The notes under the pieces are model-generated. The model saw only the letters and a program-made list of their open reading frames with translations, searched no databases and had not been told where the DNA came from. DNA of 64,000 nt, from positions 62,001 to 126,000 of the forward strand of contig NZ_JAHUTS010000012.1 in assembly GCF_019209835.1 (NCBI RefSeq), written 5' to 3'. The translations under genes and the position numbers were made by a program. Positions 1 to 6,946 of this stretch are shown piece by piece (within the stretch, counting starts at the first letter, position 1; every line of letters begins with the position of its first letter). The stretch is from Enterovibrio paralichthyis. GTDB lineage: Bacteria > Pseudomonadota > Gammaproteobacteria > Enterobacterales > Vibrionaceae.

Positions 1-731
1 ACGCTGACGAAGTTCATCTTCGGCGAACCGATAAAGCCAGCCACGAAACGGTTCTTCGGATAGTGGTACAGCTCCAGCGGTTTACCTACTTGGGAAACGA
101 AACCTTTATCCAGCACCACAATCTTCTGCGCCATGGTCATTGCTTCAACCTGATCGTGGGTCACGTAGATCATGGTGCAACCGAGTTGCTTGTGAAGCTT
201 GGCGATCTCAATGCGCATCTGCACACGCAGCGCGGCATCAAGGTTGGAAAGCGGCTCATCCAGCAGGAACACTTTTGGCTGGGAAACCAGAGTACGGCCG
301 ATAGCCACGCGCTGGCGCTGACCACCGGAAAGCGCTTTCGGTTTACGCTCCAGCAAGTGACCCAGTTGCAGAATGTTGGCGGCGTTTTCTACGCGGCGTT
401 TCACTTCTTCTTTGTCCGCTTTCGCCAGCTTGAGGCCAAAAGACATATTGTCGAACAGGTTCAGGTGCGGATACAGCGCGTAAGACTGGAACACCATGCC
501 CACACCACGCTGGGATGGCGGGATCTCATTCATGTGTTCGCCGCCGATGTAAAGATCACCGGAGGTAATGTCTTCCAAGCCTGCAATACAACGCAGCAGG
601 GTAGATTTGCCACAACCAGACGGGCCAACGAAGACAACAAATTCGCCTTCTTCAATATCCAGGTCAACGTTCTTGGATATCAGGTTATCGCCGTAGGCTT
701 TACAGACGTTTCGTAGGGTTACGCTCGCCAT
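1..731 (-). CDS. malK: Maltose/maltodextrin ABC transporter ATPase MalK (3' part cut off by window edge)
   Basis: This is the ATP-hydrolysing subunit that powers the MalEFGK2 importer at the inner membrane. The 243 codons present show Walker A (GPSGCGKST, residues 36-44), the LSGGQ signature followed by RQRVAIGR, Walker B ending FLLDEPLSNLD, and the switch histidine in VTHDQVEA. Family members are about 370 residues, so the C-terminal regulatory domain (which in E. coli binds MalT and EIIAGlc) lies beyond base 1. The ATG at 731 is preceded by AGAGGAA, a good ribosome site. The gene is divergent from malE and shares its control region. Identity is certain from motifs and neighbours; only the missing C-terminus is unknown. 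Confidence 0.97.
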   Translation of the reverse strand, partial: MASVTLRNVCKAYGDNLISKNVDLDIEEGEFVVFVGPSGCGKSTLLRCIAGLEDITSGDLYIGGEHMNEIPPSQRGVGMVFQSYALYPHLNLFDNMSFGLKLAKADKEEVKRRVENAANILQLGHLLERKPKALSGGQRQRVAIGRTLVSQPKVFLLDEPLSNLDAALRVQMRIEIAKLHKQLGCTMIYVTHDQVEAMTMAQKIVVLDKGFVSQVGKPLELYHYPKNRFVAGFIGSPKMNFVS

Positions 732-863
732 TGCGTTATTTCCTCTAAGTAGTTTTCGTCGGCTGCCGACCTTTTAGACAGCCGAACCGCATTCTTTCCT
801 GAAAAGAGCACACTCTTTCCGCAGTGGACTTGGCGCCATTCTGTTGAATACAGGCCGTCGAAA

Positions 864-907
864 CATCCTCCTGTTATGGGGGATTAGTGGGGGATGAGGG
901 GGATGAG
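864..907 (+). promoter_or_regulatory. Cluster of MalT-box-like sites between malK and malE
   Basis: Three direct copies of GGGGGATKAG stand at 878-887, 889-898 and 898-907, and a reverse copy (CATCCTCC) at 864-871. The MalT consensus in enteric bacteria is GGGGAKGAGG with GGAKGA as core, and these match it closely. Activation of the divergent malK and malE promoters by MalT is inferred from this match and the position. Confidence 0.7.
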
Positions 908-965
908 TGCATCCGTCACACTTTTGCTTTCCATTGGCTGATGTCGATTTTTATTGGCATTACCA

Positions 966-981
966 TGTGCGACGCGTCACA
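966..981. promoter_or_regulatory. CRP-like binding site in malK-malE control region
   Basis: TGTGC-GACGCG-TCACA is one mismatch from the TGTGA-N6-TCACA core consensus of the cAMP receptor protein. It lies between the two groups of MalT-like boxes, which is where E. coli also combines CRP and MalT. Catabolite control is inferred. Confidence 0.6.
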
Positions 982-1053
982 TAGGGTGCGCATTTTAAGA
1001 TATGGCTCACATTGTCTGTGAGAGCTACCTCATGTTTTTGAGCTGCGGCGGCT

Positions 1054-1104
1054 GGGGGCGTAGTTCGGAGGATGATCTCATTCCCATACCGCTAGGGGAA
1101 GATG
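1054..1104 (+). promoter_or_regulatory. malE-proximal MalT-box-like motifs
   Basis: GGGGGCGTAG (1054-1063), GGAGGATGAT (1067-1076) and GGGGAAGATG (1095-1104) lie in the malE orientation, 75-125 bp before its start. The second contains the GGATGA core of the MalT box. The first belongs to a GGCGTAG variant that recurs before lamB and malP. Their role is inferred. Confidence 0.5.
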
Positions 1105-1177
1105 ACGCTGTTACATCAGGCATGAAAGGTCGGACGAGTCCGGCAGCTATCAATAACAATCAGAAAGGACGTTTAAG

Positions 1178-2359
1178 ATGAAAAAAGTTCTCTCCCGTGT
1201 CGCACTGTGTACCCTTGCAGCGCTTGCTTCTGCCCACGCGACAGCCGCTATTGAAGAAGGTCAACTGACCATTTGGATCAACGGCGACAAAGGCTACAAC
1301 GGCCTGGCTGAGCTGGGTAAGAAATTTGAAGAAGACATGGGTGTGCCTGTTACCGTTGCGTTCCCGGACGATCTGGCAAACAAATTCGCACAGGTTGCGG
1401 CTGCCGGTGACGGCCCGGACATCATTTTCTGGGCACACGACCGTTTTGGTGGATACGCGCAGGCAGGTCTGCTGGCTGAAATCAAACCTTCTGCCGAGCT
1501 GAAAGACAAAGTGGTCGATTTTGCATGGGATGCGGTGCAGTACGACGGAAAAACCGTAGGCTACCCAATCGCGGTTGAAGCACTGTCACTGATCTACAAC
1601 AAAGCGCTGGTACCAACCCCACCGAAAAACTGGGAAGACATTGCAGCACTGGATAAAGAACTACAGAAAGACGGCAAGCGCGCCATCATGTGGAACCTGC
1701 GCGAACCGTACTTCACTTGGCCGGTACTGGCGGCAGACGGCGGTTACGCATTCAAGTTTGATGGCGAGAAATACGACGCAAAAGATATCGGCGTTAACAA
1801 CGAAGGTTCGCGCCGCGCAATGAGCTTTGTGAAAGGCTTGGTTGACCAAGGCGTTATTTCGCCGGATATGGACTACAGCATCTCTGAAGCTGAGTTCAAC
1901 AAAGGCAATGTGGCGATGACCATCAACGGCCCATGGTCTTGGAGCAACATCGACAAATCCGGTCTGGATTATGGCGTTGCGGTACTGCCAAAACTGAATG
2001 GCAACCCGTCTAAACCGTTTGTCGGCATTCTTTCTGCGGGTATCAGCTCAGCGTCTCCAAACCGCGATCTGGCGGTAGAGTTTATCGAAAACTACCTGAT
2101 GACTGACGAAGGTCTGGCAATGGTAGACAACGACAAGCCACTGGGTGCGGTTGCACTGAAATCCTTCCAGGAAGCACTGGAAGCTGACACCCGTATTGCA
2201 GCGACCATGCAGAATGCGGAAACCGGTGAAATCATGCCGAACATCGCGGCCATGCAGTCATTCTGGTATGCCGAAGGTAACGCCATCCAGAACGTGGTAG
2301 ACGGACGTCAGTCTGTAGACGACGCGCTGAATGCAGCCGCCAAGCAAATGCTGAAATAA
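1178..2359 (+). CDS. malE: Periplasmic maltose/maltodextrin-binding protein MalE
   Basis: MalE captures maltose and maltodextrins in the periplasm and delivers them to MalFG. The protein has 393 residues, close to the 396 of E. coli. It starts with a clear Sec signal peptide (MKKVLSR, then a hydrophobic stretch to about residue 24, AHATAA) and continues with EEGQLTIWINGDKGYNGL, the typical mature N-terminus. A GPWSWSNI segment in the C-lobe is also characteristic. AAAGGA lies just upstream of the ATG. It is the first gene of malEFG, and a strong stem-loop follows it, a common way to give more MalE than MalF and MalG. Confidence 0.97.
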   Translation: MKKVLSRVALCTLAALASAHATAAIEEGQLTIWINGDKGYNGLAELGKKFEEDMGVPVTVAFPDDLANKFAQVAAAGDGPDIIFWAHDRFGGYAQAGLLAEIKPSAELKDKVVDFAWDAVQYDGKTVGYPIAVEALSLIYNKALVPTPPKNWEDIAALDKELQKDGKRAIMWNLREPYFTWPVLAADGGYAFKFDGEKYDAKDIGVNNEGSRRAMSFVKGLVDQGVISPDMDYSISEAEFNKGNVAMTINGPWSWSNIDKSGLDYGVAVLPKLNGNPSKPFVGILSAGISSASPNRDLAVEFIENYLMTDEGLAMVDNDKPLGAVALKSFQEALEADTRIAATMQNAETGEIMPNIAAMQSFWYAEGNAIQNVVDGRQSVDDALNAAAKQMLK

Positions 2360-2366
2360 CCCAATA

Positions 2367-2390
2367 GCAGGGAGGGCTCGCTCTCCCTGC
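2367..2390 (+). promoter_or_regulatory. malE-malF intercistronic stem-loop
   Basis: GCAGGGAG (2367-2374) pairs with CTCCCTGC (2383-2390) around an 8-base loop and is not followed by a T tract. In E. coli a structured element at the same place protects malE mRNA and lowers malF expression. The same function here is inferred. Confidence 0.6.
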
Positions 2391-2455
2391 ACTCCCCGTT
2401 GTTATCGCTTTTATATTTGCCTTCCAAAATTGGATTTTGAGAGTAAGGAGCTGGT

Positions 2456-4030
2456 ATGCAGCCAGTGCATGATGCGGGCTTTTTGCAGCCGCAGTCTGAA
2501 ACAAAAAAAACCGCCCATCCAAACTACCTGAAGTGGACAATCCTCACCCTGATCGCTGCGGTCAACGGGTATGCCACTGTTCTGATGTACGCGCAGGGTG
2601 AAACCGCCTTTGCGTTACTGACCGTTTTCCTCACAGCATTGGCTGTTTTCATTTTCGGCAGTAACAAAACTTACGCTCACCGCTACATTTACCCCGGTAT
2701 TGCCGGGATGGTTATTTTTATCATCTTCCCTCTGGTTTATACCGTGGGTCTGGCGTTTACCAACTACAGCGCCGCAAACCAGTTAACACTGGAGCGCGCC
2801 CAGTCGGTACTCATGAGCCGCACCTACCAGTCCGGCGCTGCGTATGGTTTTGATTTGTACAACACAGCAAACGGCTACCGCGTTGTGGTGAAAGACGGCG
2901 ACCAGTTGCTGCAAACGGGCACATTGGATTTGGCAAACTTGCCAACAGAGCCGATCACTCTGGTAGATTCCACATCGTTTGACGGTAAAAAAGCGCCGAT
3001 CAAAGAGATTGTGCAAAACCGTACCGAGCTTTCCAAACTGCTGCTGATCATGCCGGACGGCGAAGAAATCCGCATGAGTGGCCTGCGCAAGTTCGCCGCT
3101 GAAGGCCCGCTTTACACCATGCAAAGCGATGGTGAAACCCTTTACAACAACCGTGAGCAAACCTACTTCAAACCGAACCACGAGATTGGCTACTACCAGC
3201 AAATCGATGCGGAAGGCCAGTTCGTGGGCAAACCTGTCTCTCCGGGTTTTGTGGTGAACGTGGGTTGGGATAACTTCCACCGCGTGTTGACCGATGACGG
3301 TATTAAAGAGCCGTTTGTCGGCATTTTCATCTGGACGGTTGTCTTTGCTTTCCTGGCGGTCGCACTGACACTGGCTGTGGGCATGGTGCTGGCGTGTATC
3401 GTTCAGTGGGAGCCATTGAAGGGTGCAGGTGTGTACCGCGTGCTCCTGATTTTGCCTTACGCGGTGCCTTCGTTTATCTCCATCCTGATTTTCCGCGGCT
3501 TGTTCAACCAAAGTTTTGGTGAAATCAACATGATGTTGGAAGCCATGTTCGGCATCCAACCAAACTGGTTCTCCGATCCGCTGATGGCCAAGATCATGAT
3601 AGTGATGGTCAATACCTGGCTGGGTTTCCCCTACATGATGATCCTGTGCATGGGCTTGCTGAAATCCATCCCGGAAGATCTGTACGAAGCCTCAGCGATT
3701 GATGGTGCGGGTCCAATACAGAACTTCTTCCACATCACACTGCCGATGTTGGTGAAGCCACTGACACCGCTGCTGATCGCCAGCTTCGCGTTCAACTTCA
3801 ACAACTTCGTGATGATCATGCTGTTGACCAACGGCGGCCCGAACATGCTCAACACCTCAGAGCCAGCGGGCTACACAGATATTCTGGTGAGCTACACCTA
3901 CCGTATTGCGTTCGAAGGTGGTGGCGGTCAGGACTTTGGCCTTGCGGGTGCCATTGCAACCCTGATCTTCCTGATGGTTAGCGGTATGGCACTGCTGAAC
4001 CTGAAATTTACCAAGCTGTCGCAGGATTAA
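2456..4030 (+). CDS. malF: Maltose transporter inner-membrane permease MalF
   Basis: MalF is one half of the membrane channel of the maltose importer. At 524 residues it is about the size of E. coli MalF (514) and shows the same layout: two N-terminal membrane segments, a third near residue 80, a large periplasmic loop (roughly residues 100-275) that contacts MalE, then the core membrane domain. The EAA loop that docks on MalK starts near residue 411 (EASAIDGAGPIQ). A GTAAGGAG ribosome site precedes the ATG. It is followed 11 bp later by malG. Confidence 0.96.
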   Translation: MQPVHDAGFLQPQSETKKTAHPNYLKWTILTLIAAVNGYATVLMYAQGETAFALLTVFLTALAVFIFGSNKTYAHRYIYPGIAGMVIFIIFPLVYTVGLAFTNYSAANQLTLERAQSVLMSRTYQSGAAYGFDLYNTANGYRVVVKDGDQLLQTGTLDLANLPTEPITLVDSTSFDGKKAPIKEIVQNRTELSKLLLIMPDGEEIRMSGLRKFAAEGPLYTMQSDGETLYNNREQTYFKPNHEIGYYQQIDAEGQFVGKPVSPGFVVNVGWDNFHRVLTDDGIKEPFVGIFIWTVVFAFLAVALTLAVGMVLACIVQWEPLKGAGVYRVLLILPYAVPSFISILIFRGLFNQSFGEINMMLEAMFGIQPNWFSDPLMAKIMIVMVNTWLGFPYMMILCMGLLKSIPEDLYEASAIDGAGPIQNFFHITLPMLVKPLTPLLIASFAFNFNNFVMIMLLTNGGPNMLNTSEPAGYTDILVSYTYRIAFEGGGGQDFGLAGAIATLIFLMVSGMALLNLKFTKLSQD

Positions 4031-4041
4031 GGAGTACCGCC

Positions 4042-4932
4042 ATGCCTATGGTTCAATCAAAATCGCAGAAGTACCGTGTTTGGGCAACGCATGCCGGATT
4101 GTGTGTGTTTCTGTCCCTCATCCTGTTCCCTATGCTAATGATCATTGCTATCTCATTGCGTGAGGGTAATTTCGCCAGCGGTGAGTTGATTCCAAGCAAC
4201 CCAACGCTGGATCACTGGCGCCTGGCACTGGGGCTGAATGTCACTAACGACGATGGTAGCGTGACACCACCGCCTTTCCCTGTGCTGTTGTGGCTGTGGA
4301 ACACGGTGAAAATTGCGGGAATCACGTCGCTGATCATCGTGTGTATGTCCACCACCAGTGCGTATGCGTTTGCCCGCCTTCGCTTTAAAGGCAAGAGCAA
4401 CATCCTGAAAGCCATGATGATTTTTCAGATGTTCCCGGCGGTATTGGGTCTGGTCGCGATTTATGCTCTGTTTGACCGTCTCGGCCAGTACATTCCATTC
4501 CTTGGCCTTAATACCCACGGCGGTCTGATCTTCTCCTACCTGGGAGGGATTGCCCTGCATGTCTGGACGATCAAAGGCTATTTCGAAACCATTGATGGAT
4601 CGCTGGAAGAAGCGGCAGCGCTGGATGGTGCAACACCTTGGCAGGCATTCCGTCTGGTATTGCTGCCGTTGTCTGTGCCAATCCTTGCGGTGGTGTTCAT
4701 CCTGTCGTTCATCGGTGTGGTGACAGAAGTGCCGGTCGCGTCGCTGCTGCTGACTGACGTAAACAGCTACACACTGGCCGTCGGCATGCAGCAATACCTG
4801 TACCCGCAAAACTACCTGTGGGGTGACTTTGCCGCAGCGGCTGTGTTGTCGGCAATGCCTATCACTATCGTCTTCCTGCTGGCTCAGAAATTCCTGGTTG
4901 GCGGCCTGACTTCAGGTGGCGTTAAAGGTTAA
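4042..4932 (+). CDS. malG: Maltose transporter inner-membrane permease MalG
   Basis: MalG is the second channel subunit. Its 296 residues match the family size exactly. Six membrane segments are visible, and the MalK-docking EAA loop (EEAAALDGATPWQAF) is near residue 190. The C-terminus (VGGLTSGGVKG) is the conserved tail that reaches into the MalK nucleotide-binding interface in E. coli. GGAG in the 11-base gap after malF serves as ribosome site. Two tandem hairpins follow, so the malEFG message probably ends here. Confidence 0.96.
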   Translation: MPMVQSKSQKYRVWATHAGLCVFLSLILFPMLMIIAISLREGNFASGELIPSNPTLDHWRLALGLNVTNDDGSVTPPPFPVLLWLWNTVKIAGITSLIIVCMSTTSAYAFARLRFKGKSNILKAMMIFQMFPAVLGLVAIYALFDRLGQYIPFLGLNTHGGLIFSYLGGIALHVWTIKGYFETIDGSLEEAAALDGATPWQAFRLVLLPLSVPILAVVFILSFIGVVTEVPVASLLLTDVNSYTLAVGMQQYLYPQNYLWGDFAAAAVLSAMPITIVFLLAQKFLVGGLTSGGVKG

Positions 4933-4939
4933 ATATATC

Positions 4940-4978
4940 CCCAAACTACCTGAAGATGCAGGATTCAGGCTGTTTGGG
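4940..4978. repeat. Nested intergenic palindrome after malG
   Basis: The outer arms CCCAAAC (4940-4946) and GTTTGGG (4972-4978) enclose the inner arms CCTGAA (4949-4954) and TTCAGG (4964-4969), giving one long hairpin. It looks like a dispersed intergenic repeat, but only one copy is in this window. Confidence 0.6.
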
Positions 4979-4984
4979 TATAAC

Positions 4985-5011
4985 ATGCCTGGCGAAATGT
5001 CAGGCATTTTT
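4985..5011 (+). terminator. Rho-independent terminator after malEFG
   Basis: ATGCCTG (4985-4991) pairs with CAGGCAT (5001-5007) and is followed by a run of T. It lies 16 bp before the GH36 gene, so that gene depends on read-through or on a promoter hidden in this short gap. Confidence 0.75.
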
Positions 5012-5026
5012 ATTGAGTAAAATGCG

Positions 5027-6745
5027 ATGAATAATAACACCCTACAATCGTATTCTTTGCTGTCTGATTTATTAATTGAATCAAAGAGAAACGATCAAAT
5101 TGCATTGAAAATTATTTCAGATAAAGAAATAAATTTGCCTGAATATTTTCCTGTTATCAGGTTTGAAAAGAAATTTAATGAAAACTGTCGTGTTATTGGA
5201 GATGGTTTTCAAATGCTATGCCAAACAACGGGTTCAATAAATAATAATGAGTCTGTTGGACGCTGTCCGGATAATAATGAGAGTTACCGGATATATGGCA
5301 AAGACGATAAACAGCGTTATTACAACTATTTGGTGATTGAAGAAAGCGAAGGCTACACCCTGTTCGGCTTTACCTCTTGCCACCGTTTTGCCGGTTTCTT
5401 TGAGTTTACAGACGGGCAGGTGACCGCGGTTCTGGACGGCGAATACATCACCTTGGAACCGGGCGAGCACCATCTCGAATCCGTCGACGTTTTCGAAGGC
5501 AAAACGCTGGCAGAAGTGTATGAGCAATTTGCCGCGGCCATTGCTGTCAATCACCCGCCAAGAGCCCATGTTGCAGACGCATCGCCCATCGGCTGGTGTT
5601 CCTGGTACGCCTATTACGCGGGGGTTTCTGCCGAAGACATCGGCACTAACCTCGACCAGATGCGTGGCGATCTCAACGATATCGAATGGGTGTTGCTGGA
5701 TGATGGCTACCAGGCCTTTATGGGCGATTGGCTGACACCCTCCGAGCGCTTCACGGGCGGCGTAAAAGCCGTGATTGACGACATCAAAGCGCGTGGCAAA
5801 AAGCCTGCGATCTGGATGGCACCGTTTATCGCCGAGCCAGGATCTGCCGTGTTCCGTGAACACCCGGAATGGTTCGTGCGCGCTGAAAATGGCCAAACCC
5901 TGAAAGCGGAAGATGTGACCTATGGCGGTTGGCGCTGCCTGCCGTGGCTGATGCTGGATACCAGCCAGCAAGCAGTCTGCGACCATCTGACCCAAACCGT
6001 TAAAACCATGCGTGAAGAGTGGGGCGTAGCGCTGTTCAAGCTGGATGCCAACTATTGGGGCGCATTGAAAGGCAAACGCGCCAACCCACAAGTGACAGGT
6101 ATTGAAGCCTATCGACGGGGAATGGAAGCCATCGCAAAAGGGGCAGGCGATGCCTGGCTGCTGGGATGCAATGCGCCGATGTGGCCGTCCCTTGGCATGG
6201 TGGATGCCATGCGCGTATCAGACGATGTCGAGCGTGTGCCGCACCGTTTCAGCCAAATTGCCCGAGAGAGTTTCTTCCGCAGCTGGCAGCACCAGCAACT
6301 TTGGCATATCGACCCGGATTGCGTCACCCTGACCGATATTCCGGGGCAGGAAACGGACGACGCCGCTTACCAATACCACCGCGATGTGGTCGCTGCTGTC
6401 GGCGGTTTGCTGCTTTCCGGCGACCCGCTGGCAGAGATGGACAGCAGCGCCAGAGCGTCGTTCTCCCGACTTATCCAGCGCAGCCAGCTTACTTCTGCGC
6501 CCGTGCAGTTTACGGATTTGTCGCTGAACTACGGCAAGCTGGCGCTTGAGAGTGGCGAAACGCTGCATGCTGCGATGACCTATCTCAAGGATGACTGGGA
6601 GCCGGTGACTGTCACATTGGAAAGCGATAAAGCCATCGATTGGTTTGATTATTGGAGCGGCGAGAAATTAAACCACGAACCGCAGAAATTCTGGGTAATT
6701 AATTTGTCTTCGGAGAATCGAAGTCAGTTAATTATCAGCAAATAA
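5027..6745 (+). CDS. GH36-type glycoside hydrolase (alpha-galactosidase-like) inside the maltose cluster
   Basis: This 572-residue soluble protein has no signal peptide. The catalytic barrel begins near PIGWCSWYAYY (about residue 186). It contains LLDDGYQ, the nucleophile context FKLDANYWG with D340, and the acid/base context RVSDDVE (RxSxD, D400). These are the GH36/clan GH-D signatures, and most characterised members are alpha-galactosidases. Its place between malEFG and pulA, and the lack of any galactoside transporter nearby, suggest it may act on an imported alpha-glucan product or glucoside; that is inference. The first ~270 bases and last ~100 bases are visibly AT-richer than the core. 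A strong terminator follows at 6757. Confidence 0.82.
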   Translation: MNNNTLQSYSLLSDLLIESKRNDQIALKIISDKEINLPEYFPVIRFEKKFNENCRVIGDGFQMLCQTTGSINNNESVGRCPDNNESYRIYGKDDKQRYYNYLVIEESEGYTLFGFTSCHRFAGFFEFTDGQVTAVLDGEYITLEPGEHHLESVDVFEGKTLAEVYEQFAAAIAVNHPPRAHVADASPIGWCSWYAYYAGVSAEDIGTNLDQMRGDLNDIEWVLLDDGYQAFMGDWLTPSERFTGGVKAVIDDIKARGKKPAIWMAPFIAEPGSAVFREHPEWFVRAENGQTLKAEDVTYGGWRCLPWLMLDTSQQAVCDHLTQTVKTMREEWGVALFKLDANYWGALKGKRANPQVTGIEAYRRGMEAIAKGAGDAWLLGCNAPMWPSLGMVDAMRVSDDVERVPHRFSQIARESFFRSWQHQQLWHIDPDCVTLTDIPGQETDDAAYQYHRDVVAAVGGLLLSGDPLAEMDSSARASFSRLIQRSQLTSAPVQFTDLSLNYGKLALESGETLHAAMTYLKDDWEPVTVTLESDKAIDWFDYWSGEKLNHEPQKFWVINLSSENRSQLIISK

Positions 6746-6756
6746 ATCCCATAACC

Positions 6757-6793
6757 AAAAGCCATCGCTTAAATAGGGTGGCTTTTCTTTTTT
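6757..6793 (+). terminator. Rho-independent terminator after the GH36 gene
   Basis: AAAAGCCA (6757-6764) pairs with TGGCTTTT (6779-6786) and a T-rich run follows. Confidence 0.8.
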
Positions 6794-6889
6794 GGGTTTA
6801 TTTGAGTTGTGTATTTCATTTTCAATATTTGGCATGTCATCACATTCTGCGCAAAGCGAAGAAATAGAACGTATGCAAGAATCCAGACA

Positions 6890-6911
6890 TTAATAATAAA
6901 CGCATTATTAA
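6890..6911. promoter_or_regulatory. Perfect palindrome upstream of pulA
   Basis: TTAATAAT-N6-ATTATTAA has 8-bp perfect arms, with AAACGC in the centre, 36 bp before the pullulanase start. It could be a repressor operator or simply an AT-rich promoter feature. No clear MalT box is seen in this 150-bp gap. Confidence 0.35.
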
Positions 6912-6946
6912 ATTCTACCCTCTGTGTATTGTTTTAAGGATGTGCA

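Noticed and set aside
63..716. Long open frame on the plus strand opposite malK
   Set aside because: It mirrors the malK coding frame, has no ribosome site and no family resemblance; MalK motifs are certain on the other strand.
857..910. The GGGGATGAG array as a CRISPR or tandem satellite
   Set aside because: Units are ~10 bp, only three in number and match the MalT consensus; no spacer structure.
1005..1030. CTCACA-TTGTC-TGTGAG dyad near malE as a second CRP site
   Set aside because: The half-sites are in the everted order and wrong spacing for CRP, so it was not called.
2783..3559. 258-codon frame antisense to malF
   Set aside because: Rich in His and Gln from reading malF codons backwards; malF is intact and no start signals are present.
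5234..6091. 285-codon frame antisense to the GH36 gene
   Set aside because: Shadow of a GC-biased coding frame; no signals and no recognisable domain.
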